In this document: piece by piece, positions 46,602-55,079 of the stretch | How the letters are laid out: every line of letters begins with the position of its first letter | Position numbering within the stretch: position 1 is the stretch's first letter | Source: Catellatospora sichuanensis | GTDB taxonomy: Bacteria > Actinomycetota > Actinomycetes > Mycobacteriales > Micromonosporaceae | Reading direction: 5' to 3' | Assembly (NCBI RefSeq): GCF_007483665.1 | Contig: NZ_VIQO01000025.1 | Coordinates: 1-64,000, forward strand | DNA length: 64,000 nucleotides | The notes under the pieces: model-generated | Told to the model about the DNA's origin: nothing | What the model saw: only the letters and a program-made list of their open reading frames with translations | Database searches by the model: none | Translations under genes and position numbers: made by a program

Positions 46602-48764
46602 ATGGCGCGCGGCGACAAGGAGAAGGTCTCACAGGCTCCGGCGCAGGTCGCCGAGCAGCCGTCAGACGTGCGCAACGTGGTGGTGGTGGGGCACGCCGGC
46701 AGCGGTAAGACGACGCTGGTCGAGGCGCTGCTCGCCGCCACGCAGACGATCAGCCGGGCGGGCACGGTCATCGAGGGCACCACGGTCACCGACCACGATC
46801 CGGCCGCGGTGAAGCAGCAGCGCTCCGTCGCGCTGGCCTGCGCCCCGCTCACCCACCAGGGCGTGAAGGTCAACCTGCTGGACACCCCCGGCTACGCCGA
46901 CTTCGTGGGCGAGCTGCGGGCGGGCCTGCGCGCCGCCGACGCGGCCCTGTTCGTGGTCAGCGCCTGGGACGGCATGGACGCCGCCACGGCCACCCTCTGG
47001 GAGGAATGCGCCGCGGTCGGCATGCCACGCGCCGTGGCGATCACCCGGCTGGACCACCCGAGGGCCGACTTCGACGAGGCCCTCGCTTTGTGCCAGCGGG
47101 TGTTCGGCGAGGAGGTGCAGCCGCTCTACCTGCCCATGCACGGCGACGACGGCCAGTCCGTGGAGGGCCTGATCGGCCTGATCTCGCAGCAGGTGTACGA
47201 CTACTCCGGCGGCTACCCGCCCCAGGTACGCCAGCCCGACGCCGAGCATCTGCCGGCGATCGAGGAGTCCCGCGGCGAGCTGATCGAGGGCATCATCGCC
47301 GAGAGCGAGGACGAGACCCTGATGGACCGGTACCTCGCCGGCGAGGCCATCGACTCCCAGGTGCTCATCGACGACCTGGAGAAGGCCGTCGCCCGCGGCC
47401 ACTTCCACCCGGCGGTGCCGGTGTGCGCGGAGACCGGCGTCGGCCTGGACGCGCTGCTGGAGCTGCTGACCCGGGCCTTCCCGACGCCGCTGGAGCACCC
47501 GCTGCCCGCCGTCACCACCGTCGACGGCTCCCCGCGCGACGCCCTCGAATGCGACCCGAACGGCCCGCTGGTGGCCGAGGTGGTCAAGACGACCATCGAC
47601 CCGTACGTGGGCCGGGTGAGCCTGGTCCGGGTCTTCTCCGGCACGCTGCGTCCGGACACCCCGGTGCACATCAGCGGCCACGGCCTGGCCGAGCGCGGCC
47701 ACCCCGACCACGACGCCGACGAGCGCGTCCTGCACGTCTACTCCCCGCTCGGCGCGAACCTGCGTGAGGTCGCCAAGTGCGTGGCCGGCGACATCTGCGC
47801 GGTCACCAAGTCGAGCGCCGCGGAGACCGGCGACACCATCTCCGGCAAGGACAAGCCGCTGCTGATGGCCCCGTGGCTGATGCCCGAGCCGCTGCTCCCG
47901 GTCGCCGTGGTGCCCAAGACCCGCTCCGACGAGGACGCGCTGGCCAAGAACCTGGCCAAGCTCGTCGCGGGCGACCCGACGCTGCGCCTGGAGCGCAACC
48001 CGGAGACCCACCAGCTGGTGCTGTGGTGCATGGGCGAGGCGCACGCCGACGTGGTGCTGGACCGGCTGCGCGCGGGCGGCGTCGAGCTGTCCACGGAGCC
48101 CGCGAAGGTGGCGCTGCGGGAGGCGTTCGCCGCCCCGGCCAGCGGGCAGGGCCGCCACGTCAAGCAGTCCGGCGGGCACGGCCAGTACGCCGTCTGCGCG
48201 ATCCAGCTGGAGCCGCTGCCCCGGGGCACCGGCATCGAGTTCGTCGACAAGATCGTGGGCGGCGCCATCCCGCACAACTACATCCCCAGTGTCGAGAAGG
48301 GGGTACGCGCGCAGGCCGAGAAGGGCATCGTGGCCGGCTACCCCGTGGTCGACTTCCGGGTGACCCTGGTCGACGGCAAGGCGCACAGCGTCGACTCCTC
48401 CGATGCGGCGTTCCAGACGGCGGGCAGCATGGCCCTCAAGGACGCCGCAGAGAAGGCGCAGGTCACCCTGCTGGAGCCGGTCGACGAGGTGGTCATCACG
48501 GTGCCCGACTCGGCGGTCGGCGCGGTGATGAGCGACCTGTCCGGACGGCGCGGCCGCGTGCTGGGCTCGGAGTCCGACCCGGCAGGCGGCGAGCGCACCC
48601 AGGTCCGCGCCGAGGTGCCCGCCATCGAGCTGCTGCGCTACCTGGTGGACCTGCGTTCGATGACGGCGGGCGCGGGCACCTTCACCCGCGAGTTCGCCCG
48701 CTACGAGCCCATGCCCGGCCACCTCGCCGACCAGGCCCGCAAGGAGCACTCCCCCACCCGTTGA
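46602..48764 (+). CDS. Elongation factor G-like protein (EF-G2/FusA2 type)
   Basis: The 720-residue translational GTPase has the EF-G domain layout and P-loop GHAGSGKT at residues 30-37. Two GTPase motifs differ from canonical EF-G: the catalytic histidine of DTPGH is tyrosine (DTPGY, Y98) and the NKxD motif reads TRLD. These changes are typical of the actinobacterial EF-G2 paralogue, for which weak or absent ribosome-stimulated GTPase activity has been reported in mycobacteria (from memory). Domain IV/V segments such as KQSGGHGQYAVC and MALKDAAEKA are intact. It is a single-gene unit, divergent from pgsA. Confidence 0.93.
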   Translation: MARGDKEKVSQAPAQVAEQPSDVRNVVVVGHAGSGKTTLVEALLAATQTISRAGTVIEGTTVTDHDPAAVKQQRSVALACAPLTHQGVKVNLLDTPGYADFVGELRAGLRAADAALFVVSAWDGMDAATATLWEECAAVGMPRAVAITRLDHPRADFDEALALCQRVFGEEVQPLYLPMHGDDGQSVEGLIGLISQQVYDYSGGYPPQVRQPDAEHLPAIEESRGELIEGIIAESEDETLMDRYLAGEAIDSQVLIDDLEKAVARGHFHPAVPVCAETGVGLDALLELLTRAFPTPLEHPLPAVTTVDGSPRDALECDPNGPLVAEVVKTTIDPYVGRVSLVRVFSGTLRPDTPVHISGHGLAERGHPDHDADERVLHVYSPLGANLREVAKCVAGDICAVTKSSAAETGDTISGKDKPLLMAPWLMPEPLLPVAVVPKTRSDEDALAKNLAKLVAGDPTLRLERNPETHQLVLWCMGEAHADVVLDRLRAGGVELSTEPAKVALREAFAAPASGQGRHVKQSGGHGQYAVCAIQLEPLPRGTGIEFVDKIVGGAIPHNYIPSVEKGVRAQAEKGIVAGYPVVDFRVTLVDGKAHSVDSSDAAFQTAGSMALKDAAEKAQVTLLEPVDEVVITVPDSAVGAVMSDLSGRRGRVLGSESDPAGGERTQVRAEVPAIELLRYLVDLRSMTAGAGTFTREFARYEPMPGHLADQARKEHSPTR

Positions 48765-48805
48765 CCCGGCTGCCCCGCCGCGTCGCCCGCCAACCTGCAC
48801 TTTTG

Positions 48806-48870
48806 ATAGACATTGGCCTATCTCATCGAGTTTTCGTAGATCGAACTCGATGAGATAGGCCAACGTCTAT
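48806..48870. repeat. Family A palindrome between convergent genes
   Basis: 27-bp arms (48806-48832 and 48844-48870) with one mismatch and an 11-nt loop contain GGCCTATCTCATCGA, as at 2931-2993, 46 kb away. The element lies between the EF-G2 and deacetylase 3' ends. Confidence 0.9.
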
Positions 48871-48914
48871 GAGAAACGGGCGGGGCGGCTGCCTCCCACC
48901 GGGACCGGGAGCGG

Positions 48915-49706
48915 TCAGGTGGTGGCGGGGCGGCCGGCGGCGAGCAGTTCGGACACGGTGACCAGTTCGTAGCCGCGTGCCCGCAGCTCGGTGACGATGC
49001 CCTTGATGTTGTCGATGCAGACCAGGCGGTCGTCGGGGCCGGTGTCGTGGGCCAGGATCACCGCGCCCGGGCGGGCCTGCTCGGCGGTGTCGGCGACGAT
49101 GCCGCCGGGGCTGTCCACGAACAGGTTCTCGCGCATCCGCTGTGACCACATGACGACGTCGTAGCCGAACTCCTCGGCGACGGTCAGCGTGGTGCCGGCG
49201 AGGTGGCCCCACGGGGGGCGCAGCAGCGTCGGGACCCGCCCGACGTGCTCGACGATGGCGTCGTGACAGCGGCGCAGCTGGTCGCGTACGCCCTTCTCGT
49301 CGCGCTGGGCCAGGTCCTTGTGCGACCAGGTGTGGTTGCCGACCTCGTGGCGGGCGTAGCGCCCCTTCACCAGGGCGGCGTTGCGCATCAGCCGCTCACC
49401 GACCACGAAGAAGGTCGCCTTGGCGTCGAGCTCGTCGAGGGCGTCGAGCACCCGGGGCGTCCAGTCCGGCTCCGGGCCGTCGTCGAAGGTCAGCGCGATC
49501 AGCGGCCGGTCGGTGGTGACGTGCCACAGCACCCGCACCGCGCCGCCGTGCCAGCCCAGCTCGTTGCCGGCGGGGGCGTATCCGCCGTCGAGGGGCAGCC
49601 GGTCCGGTCCGAACCAGGCGCGCACCTTGGGCGCGGCCACCGCGGCGGCCGCACCGACGCCGCCCGCGGCCAGCAGGCGCACCATCTCGCGCCGAGAAAC
49701 CATCAT
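48915..49706 (-). CDS. Secreted polysaccharide deacetylase (NodB domain)
   Basis: The 263-residue protein has a Tat-like N-terminus (SRREMVRLLAAGGVGAAAA) and a NodB/CE4 deacetylase domain. TFDDGP contains D75 and D76, metal ligands H125 and H129 lie in NHTWSH, and RPPWG and LAHDTG follow. Likely substrates are peptidoglycan or chitin-type N-acetylated glycans; the exact one is unknown. ATG 49706 or the next ATG may start translation. The upstream region has a CGTCAC-ACT-GCGTGACG inverted repeat at 49816-49832. Confidence 0.9.
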   Translation of the reverse strand: MMVSRREMVRLLAAGGVGAAAAVAAPKVRAWFGPDRLPLDGGYAPAGNELGWHGGAVRVLWHVTTDRPLIALTFDDGPEPDWTPRVLDALDELDAKATFFVVGERLMRNAALVKGRYARHEVGNHTWSHKDLAQRDEKGVRDQLRRCHDAIVEHVGRVPTLLRPPWGHLAGTTLTVAEEFGYDVVMWSQRMRENLFVDSPGGIVADTAEQARPGAVILAHDTGPDDRLVCIDNIKGIVTELRARGYELVTVSELLAAGRPATT

Positions 49707-49837
49707 GGACCCCCGTCCCCCGTCACACCGCGTCGAGGAACCGGGCGGTGCGGGCGTGCCGTCTACGCCGATGGTGACGTGTGAGGACCCCTCCCAGGTT
49801 CCCTTTGCACGATCACGTCACACTGCGTGACGGTGTC

Positions 49838-49868
49838 GGGCAGCCCGCGCACCGGGCGCGGGCTGCCC
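49838..49868 (-). terminator. Hairpin after the VOC gene
   Basis: GGGCAGCCCGCGC (49838-49850) and GCGCGGGCTGCCC (49856-49868) form a perfect 13-bp stem with a 5-nt loop, extendable by outer GTGACG/CGTCAC, just past the VOC stop. Confidence 0.85.
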
Positions 49869-49873
49869 GAGCG

Positions 49874-50581
49874 TCACCAGATCAGGCAGAACGGGTGGCC
49901 GGCGGGGTCGGCGTACACCCGCCAGTTGTCGCCGCCGCCGGTCAGGCGGGTGGCGCCGAGGGCGAGCGCCTGCACCTCCGCCGCCTCGACGTCGGACACC
50001 TCCACGTCCAGATGGAACTGCTGGGGGTGTGCCGGATCGGGCCACTGCGGGGCCTGGAAGTCGGCGATCTCCTGGAAGATCACCGGCAGCCGTCCGTCGG
50101 CGGAGATCATCGCACCGCCCTCGCCCTCCCAGGTGACCGGCAGGCCGAGCAGTTCGCTGTAGAAGCGGGCGAGCGGCCCGGCGGAGGCGCAGTCGATCGC
50201 CACGTCGGCGACGGTGGTGCCGTCGACCTCGCCCTGGCAGAGGCAGAACGGGTGGCCGGCCGGGTCGGCCAGCACGGTGAAGGTCTCGCCGCCGCCGGGC
50301 AGGCGGGTCGCGCCGAGCGTGACCGCGCGCTCGACGGCCGCGGCCATGTCCGGCACCCGCAGGTCGAGGTGCATCTGCTGCGGGTATGCCGGGTCCGGCC
50401 AGCGCGGCGGCACATGGTCCGGAGCCTGCTGGAAGCCGAGGCGGGTGCCGTCGGCCGCCTTGAGGGTGATCCAGTCGTCGTCGGCGTAGAGCTCGTCCAG
50501 CCCGGCCAGCTCCGCGTAGAAGGCGGCCAGGCCCTTGATGTCGGGCGCGTCGAGCACGACGGTCTTCAGAGTGCCAATCAT
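49874..50581 (-). CDS. Two-domain VOC family protein
   Basis: The 235-residue protein has two VOC repeats, each ending in ADPAGHPFCL. The first begins GTLKTVVLDAPDIKGLAAFYAELAGL and the second VADVAIDCASAGPLARFYSELLGLPV. It is not closely similar to the VOC protein at 37011. ATG 50581 was preferred because GGAAGG lies about nine bases upstream; an ATG three codons earlier sits directly on it. Function unknown; members include antibiotic-binding and ring-cleaving proteins. Confidence 0.83.
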   Translation of the reverse strand: MIGTLKTVVLDAPDIKGLAAFYAELAGLDELYADDDWITLKAADGTRLGFQQAPDHVPPRWPDPAYPQQMHLDLRVPDMAAAVERAVTLGATRLPGGGETFTVLADPAGHPFCLCQGEVDGTTVADVAIDCASAGPLARFYSELLGLPVTWEGEGGAMISADGRLPVIFQEIADFQAPQWPDPAHPQQFHLDVEVSDVEAAEVQALALGATRLTGGGDNWRVYADPAGHPFCLIW

Positions 50582-50649
50582 GGCAGCCATCCTTCCGCGT
50601 GGGTCTGACAGCAGCCCGATACCCGCCCGGCGCGTCGCCATGCCCGCGA

Positions 50650-51150
50650 TCAGGCCGGCCAGGCCTCGCGGAGCAGATCGCGGGTGTCGGTGAGCAACTG
50701 TGGCAGGGCTTTGGTGCGCGCGACCACGGGCAGGAAGTTGTTGTCCCCGCCCCACCTCGGCACCACGTGCTGGTGCAGGTGCGCAGCGATGCCGGCGCCC
50801 GCCGCGTGGCCCTGGTTGAGCCCGATGTTGAACCCGTGCGCGTTGGAGACCTTGCGGACCACCCGCATCGCCGTCTTGGTGAACTCGGCCAGCTCCGCCG
50901 TCTCGGCCGCGTCGAGCTCCGGGTAGTCGTCGATGTGGCGGTACGGGCAGATCAGCAGGTGCCCCGGGTTGTACGGGAACCGGTTGAGCACCGCATAGAC
51001 GGCCTCACCGCGTGCGACGACCAGCGCGTCCGGGTCGGATACCGGCGCGACGCAGAACGGGCACTCGGTCGGCTTGGCGCCGCCGCTGACGTACGCCATG
51101 CGCCACGGCGTCCACAGCCGCTCCAGGCCGTCGGGGTCGGGCGAGGTCAT
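50650..51150 (-). CDS. HIT family protein (Ap4A phosphorylase/hydrolase-like)
   Basis: The 166-residue histidine-triad protein has HLHQHVV (H124, H126, H128), the zinc-type pair CPFC (C30, C33) and NRFPYNPGHLLICPYRH. Its mycobacterial positional counterpart between thrS and pgsA (Rv2613c) is an Ap4A phosphorylase. ATG 51150 overlaps the GNAT stop (ATGA), so the two genes are coupled. Confidence 0.92.
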   Translation of the reverse strand: MTSPDPDGLERLWTPWRMAYVSGGAKPTECPFCVAPVSDPDALVVARGEAVYAVLNRFPYNPGHLLICPYRHIDDYPELDAAETAELAEFTKTAMRVVRKVSNAHGFNIGLNQGHAAGAGIAAHLHQHVVPRWGGDNNFLPVVARTKALPQLLTDTRDLLREAWPA

Positions 51151-51623
51151 GCCCGCGCCTGCGCGGTGTGGGGCACGTCGGGACGGCCGATGACCCGCGT
51201 GGTCAGCTGCATCCAGCGGTCCGGCTCGGGCAGCGGGACGAACCCGACCTCGGCGTAGACGCCGTGCGCGTCGGCGGTGGCCAGGATGATCCGGTACACG
51301 CCGAGCGCGTGCAGATCGTCGCGGACCGCCGCCACCGCCCACCGGGCCAGGCCCTGCCCGCGATACGCGCTGTCGACGAACACGTCGCACAGCCACGCGA
51401 AGGTCGCCCCGTCGGTGACCACGCGCAGCAGGCCGACCTGCGCCCCGTTCGGGGCGTAGATCCCGTACCCGGTGGAGCCGGCCAGCGAGCGCTCGATGAC
51501 CGAACGCTCGCGACCGTTGGCCCAGTAGCTCTCCTGGGCCAGCCAGCGCTCGACGGTGTCGAGGTCGAGCCGCGCCGGGTCCGTGTCCAGCACGAACCCG
51601 GCCTCGTGGTGACGCATGCTCAC
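51147..51623 (-). CDS. GNAT family N-acetyltransferase
   Basis: The 158-residue single-domain acetyltransferase has CDVFVDSAYRGQGLARWAV (acetyl-CoA motif YRGQGLA) and DAHGVYAEVGFVPL at the C-terminus. GTG 51623 overlaps the stop of the upstream micro-ORF, which places AGGAGG just before it; ATG 51617 is an alternative. It lies between thrS and the HIT gene and is coupled to both sides. Substrate unknown. Confidence 0.88.
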   Translation of the reverse strand: MSMRHHEAGFVLDTDPARLDLDTVERWLAQESYWANGRERSVIERSLAGSTGYGIYAPNGAQVGLLRVVTDGATFAWLCDVFVDSAYRGQGLARWAVAAVRDDLHALGVYRIILATADAHGVYAEVGFVPLPEPDRWMQLTTRVIGRPDVPHTAQARA

Positions 51624-51694
51624 GCTTCCTCCTCGCTGCGCTCGTCGTCAGCGTGAGAACCCGGCAACATGGTTCGCTCGCTGCGCTCGCTCAC
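51620..51694 (-). repeat. Coupled micro-ORF repeat (thrS / GNAT junction)
   Basis: A 24-residue ORF starts at GTG 51694, overlapping the thrS stop (51693-51691), and ends with TGA 51622-51620, overlapping the GNAT GTG. The peptide reads VSERSERTM...DDERSEEEA. The flanking bases are GCGTGAGC on both sides. Confidence 0.8.
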
Positions 51695-53739
51695 GCCGCG
51701 CTGCCCGCCTCGGCGATCTCCGCCACGGGGGCGGACGGGCCGGTGTTGACGCGCGAGCGCACGATCTCGGTCACGTGGGCGACGGCCTCGTCCAGGCTCA
51801 CGCCGTTGCGCTGCGAGCCGTCGCGGTAGCGGAAGGACACGGTGCCGTCGGCCAGGTCCTGGTCGCCGACGATGGCCATGAACGGGATCTTCTGCTGCTG
51901 CGCGGTGCGGATCTTCTTCTGCATGCGCTCGTCGGAGCCGTCCACCTCGGCCCGGATGCCCGCCTTGCGCAGCTTCGCCACGAACTCGTACAGGTAAGCG
52001 GCGTGACCGGCCTCGTCGTCGGAGCGGATCGGGATGCCGACCACCTGCACCGGCGCCAGCCAGGCCGGGAACGCGCCCGCGTAGTGCTCGGTGAGCACGC
52101 CGATGAAGCGCTCGATCGAGCCGAACTTGGCACAGTGGATCATGACGGGCTGCTGCCGCGTCCCGTCCGCCGCCTGGTACTCCAGCTCGAAGCCCTTCGG
52201 CTGGTTGAAGTCGTACTGGATGGTCGACATCTGCCAGGTGCGGCCGATGGCGTCCTTGGCCTGCACGGAGATCTTCGGGCCGTAGAAGGCCGCGCCGCCC
52301 GGGTCGGGCACCAGGGTCAGCCCGGTCTCCAGGGCGCACTGCTCCAGCACCGCGGTGGCCGTGGCCCAGTCCTCCTCCGAACCGACGAACTTCTCCGGCT
52401 TGCTGTCGTCACGGGTCGACAGCTCCAGGTAGAAGTCGGTGATGCCGAAGTCCTTGAGCAGGCCGAGCACGAAGTCCAGCAGGTGCTTGATCTCGGCGGC
52501 CGCCTGCTCCTTGGTCACGTAGGAGTGCGAGTCGTCCTGGGTGAAGCCGCGCACGCGGGTCAGCCCGTGGATCACGCCCGACTTCTCGAACCGGTACACC
52601 GCGCCGAACTCGAACAGCCGGATCGGCAGCTCACGGTAGGACCGCCCGCGCGACCTGTAGATCAGGTTGTGCATCGGGCAGTTCATCGCCTTGAGGTAGT
52701 AGTCGCTGCCCTCCATGTCCATCGGCGGGAACATGGTCTCCTTGTAGTAGGGCAGGTGACCCGACGTGTGGAAGAGGCCTTCCTTGGTGATGTGCGGGGT
52801 CCCGACGTACTGGAAGCCCTCCTCGATGTGGCGGGCGCGGACGTAGTCCTCCATCTCGCGCTTGATCACACCGCCCTTGGGGTGGAAGACGGCCAGGCCC
52901 GAGCCGATCTCGTCGGGGAAGCTGAACAGGTCGAGGTCGGTGCCCAGCTTGCGGTGGTCGCGGCGGGCCGCCTCCTCGAGCAGCTTCAGGTAGTCCTTGA
53001 GCTGGTCGCGGGTCGGCCACGCGGTGCCGTACACCCGCTGCAGCTGGGGGTTCTTCTCCGAACCGCGCCAGTATGCCGCCGCGGAGCGCATCAGCTTGAA
53101 CGCGCCGATCAGGCGGGTGGACGGCAGGTGCGGGCCCCGGCACAGGTCGCCCCAGCAGCGGTCGCCCGTCTTGGCGTCGAGGTTGTCGTAGATGGTCAGC
53201 TCGCCGCCGCCCACCTCCATGACGTCGTCGCCCGCGTCACCCTTGATGTCGACCAGCTCGAGCTTGAACGGCTCGTCCTTCAGCTCGGCCTTGGCCTCGT
53301 CGAGCGTCTCGAAGCGGCGGCGCTGGAAGCGCTGCCCCGACTTGACGATCTCCTGCATCCGCTTCTCGATCTTGTCGAGATCGTCCGGGTGGAACGGCTT
53401 GGGCACCGAGAAGTCGTAGTAGAAGCCGTTGTCGATGGGCGGGCCGATGCCCAGCTTCGCCTCGGGGAAGATGTCCTGCACCGCCTGGGCCAGCACGTGC
53501 GCGGTGGAGTGGCGCAGCACGTTGAGGCCGTCGGGGGAGTCGATGGCGACCGGCTCGACCGCGGTGTCGACCGTGGGAGCCCAGTCGAGGTCGCGCAGGC
53601 GGCCCTCGGGGTCGCGGACCACCACGATCGCCTTGGGGCCGTGCACCGGCAGGCCGGCCTCGGCGATCGCCTCCGCGCCCGTCGTCCCGGCCCGGACGAC
53701 GACGGGGTCGGCCTGTGGCGGGCTGATCGAAACGCTCAC
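51691..53739 (-). CDS. thrS: Threonyl-tRNA synthetase
   Basis: The 682-residue class II synthetase has an N-terminal TGS domain, an editing domain ([12 protein letters not shown], with the HxxxH pattern), the catalytic core with zinc cysteine in AMNCPMHN, motif 2 ([17 protein letters not shown]), motif 3 ([11 protein letters not shown]) and a C-terminal anticodon-binding domain. The start is GTG 53739. No T-box-like leader was recognised in the 146 bp to the divergent CFA-type gene. Confidence 0.96.
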   Translation of the reverse strand: MSVSISPPQADPVVVRAGTTGAEAIAEAGLPVHGPKAIVVVRDPEGRLRDLDWAPTVDTAVEPVAIDSPDGLNVLRHSTAHVLAQAVQDIFPEAKLGIGPPIDNGFYYDFSVPKPFHPDDLDKIEKRMQEIVKSGQRFQRRRFETLDEAKAELKDEPFKLELVDIKGDAGDDVMEVGGGELTIYDNLDAKTGDRCWGDLCRGPHLPSTRLIGAFKLMRSAAAYWRGSEKNPQLQRVYGTAWPTRDQLKDYLKLLEEAARRDHRKLGTDLDLFSFPDEIGSGLAVFHPKGGVIKREMEDYVRARHIEEGFQYVGTPHITKEGLFHTSGHLPYYKETMFPPMDMEGSDYYLKAMNCPMHNLIYRSRGRSYRELPIRLFEFGAVYRFEKSGVIHGLTRVRGFTQDDSHSYVTKEQAAAEIKHLLDFVLGLLKDFGITDFYLELSTRDDSKPEKFVGSEEDWATATAVLEQCALETGLTLVPDPGGAAFYGPKISVQAKDAIGRTWQMSTIQYDFNQPKGFELEYQAADGTRQQPVMIHCAKFGSIERFIGVLTEHYAGAFPAWLAPVQVVGIPIRSDDEAGHAAYLYEFVAKLRKAGIRAEVDGSDERMQKKIRTAQQQKIPFMAIVGDQDLADGTVSFRYRDGSQRNGVSLDEAVAHVTEIVRSRVNTGPSAPVAEIAEAGSAA

Positions 53740-53885
53740 GGTGATCTCCTCATGTCCTCTGCAGCGGTTTGTCCGGCTCCGGCCATGCTATCGGTCGCGC
53801 CGATCATGCCGGTTACCGGTTCCGGCCGCCCGCGGTTCACCCGGATGCTCTTTCACGCGGGCTTCGACGGCGTTAGATTGGCGCC

Positions 53886-55031
53886 ATGGCGAGCGCTGAC
53901 CTGGCAAGGACTCTCGATCGTCGGTATCAGACCTACTTCGCCGACCGCGCGGCGGTGCCGTTCGCGGTGCGCACCGGCGACGGCACGCCGCCCCGTGTCC
54001 TGGGCCCCGGCGATCCGGCCTTCACCATCGTGGTCAGCGACCCGCGGGGTGCCAAGGCCCTGGCCGGGCTCGACCAGTTCCAGATCGGTGTGGCCTACCT
54101 GCGCGGCTGGCTGGACATCGAGGGCGACCTGATGGCCGCGCTGAAGGTCCGCGGCATGTTCCACGACCGTCACCCGATCGCGTGGCTGGCCCGGTTCGCC
54201 CCGGCGCTGCGGCTCGGCGGCGCCGAGCACGACCGCCGCGCGATCTCGTCGCACTACGACAACGAGTCCGAGTTCTTCCTGACCTTCATGGACTCCCGGC
54301 ACCGCTGCTACACGCAGGGCGTCTTCGCGCGCGACGACGAGCCGCTCGAGGACGCGATGACCCGCAAGATGGAGCTGGCGCTCGACGCGCTGAAGGTCTC
54401 CCCCGGCGACCACATCCTGGAGGTCGGCGGCGGCTGGGGCGCGTTCGCCGAGTTCGCCGCCCGGCGCGGGGTGCACGTCACCACGCTGACCCTGGCGCAG
54501 GAGTCCGAGCGTTACCTGTCCGACCTGTTCGCCCGCGAGCAGCTGCCTGCCACCGTGGTGCGCAGGCACCTGCTGCGCTACGAGGCGCCGCGCCGCTACG
54601 ACGCGATCGTCAACATGGGCGTCACCGAGCACCTGCCGAACTACGCCGCCACGCTGCGAAAATACGCCGAACTGGTCAAACCGGGCGGTCACGTGTACCT
54701 GGACGCCCTCGCCATGCGGGCCAAGCACCGGGTGTCCACGTTCATGAGCCGCTACATCTATCCGGGCAAGTCGTCGCCGCTCGTGCTGCACGCGTACCTG
54801 CGCCAGGTGGCGCGCTCGCCGTTCGAGCTGGTCAGCGTCGACGACGACCGGCACAACTACCACCTGACCTGCGCGGAGTGGGCCCGGCGGCTGGACGCGG
54901 CCCGCGAGGAGGTGGTCCGGCGCTGGGGAGACCCGCTCTACCGCCGGTTCCGGCTGTTCCTCTGGGGCTCGGCGGCCAGCTTCGACACCGGCCTCGTCCA
55001 GGCGTACCGCTGGGTGCTGCGACGGCCGTGA
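53886..55031 (+). CDS. Cyclopropane-fatty-acyl-phospholipid synthase family methyltransferase
   Basis: The 381-residue protein of the CFA/mycolic acid cyclopropane synthase family uses SAM to modify double bonds in membrane lipid acyl chains. Features are the N-terminal SCP2-like region with YLRGWLDIEGDL, the family motif ISSHYDNESEFFLTFMD, and SAM-binding EVGGGWGAF at residues 179-187 (the usual second residue pair GC is GG). Length is close to E. coli Cfa. ATG 53886. Divergent from thrS. Confidence 0.88.
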   Translation: MASADLARTLDRRYQTYFADRAAVPFAVRTGDGTPPRVLGPGDPAFTIVVSDPRGAKALAGLDQFQIGVAYLRGWLDIEGDLMAALKVRGMFHDRHPIAWLARFAPALRLGGAEHDRRAISSHYDNESEFFLTFMDSRHRCYTQGVFARDDEPLEDAMTRKMELALDALKVSPGDHILEVGGGWGAFAEFAARRGVHVTTLTLAQESERYLSDLFAREQLPATVVRRHLLRYEAPRRYDAIVNMGVTEHLPNYAATLRKYAELVKPGGHVYLDALAMRAKHRVSTFMSRYIYPGKSSPLVLHAYLRQVARSPFELVSVDDDRHNYHLTCAEWARRLDAAREEVVRRWGDPLYRRFRLFLWGSAASFDTGLVQAYRWVLRRP

Positions 55032-55079
55032 GCGACCGTTTCGCCCGGTGAGGTCCGCTCTGCGCGGTACCGTCTGAAG

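Noticed and set aside
46662-48863. Open frame of over 700 codons on the minus strand opposite the EF-G2 gene
   Set aside because: Shadow of the EF-G-like gene; no recognisable domain and biased composition.
53740-53885. T-box or other tRNA-sensing leader before thrS
   Set aside because: The divergent gap is short, and I found no T-box sequence or recognisable specifier stem.
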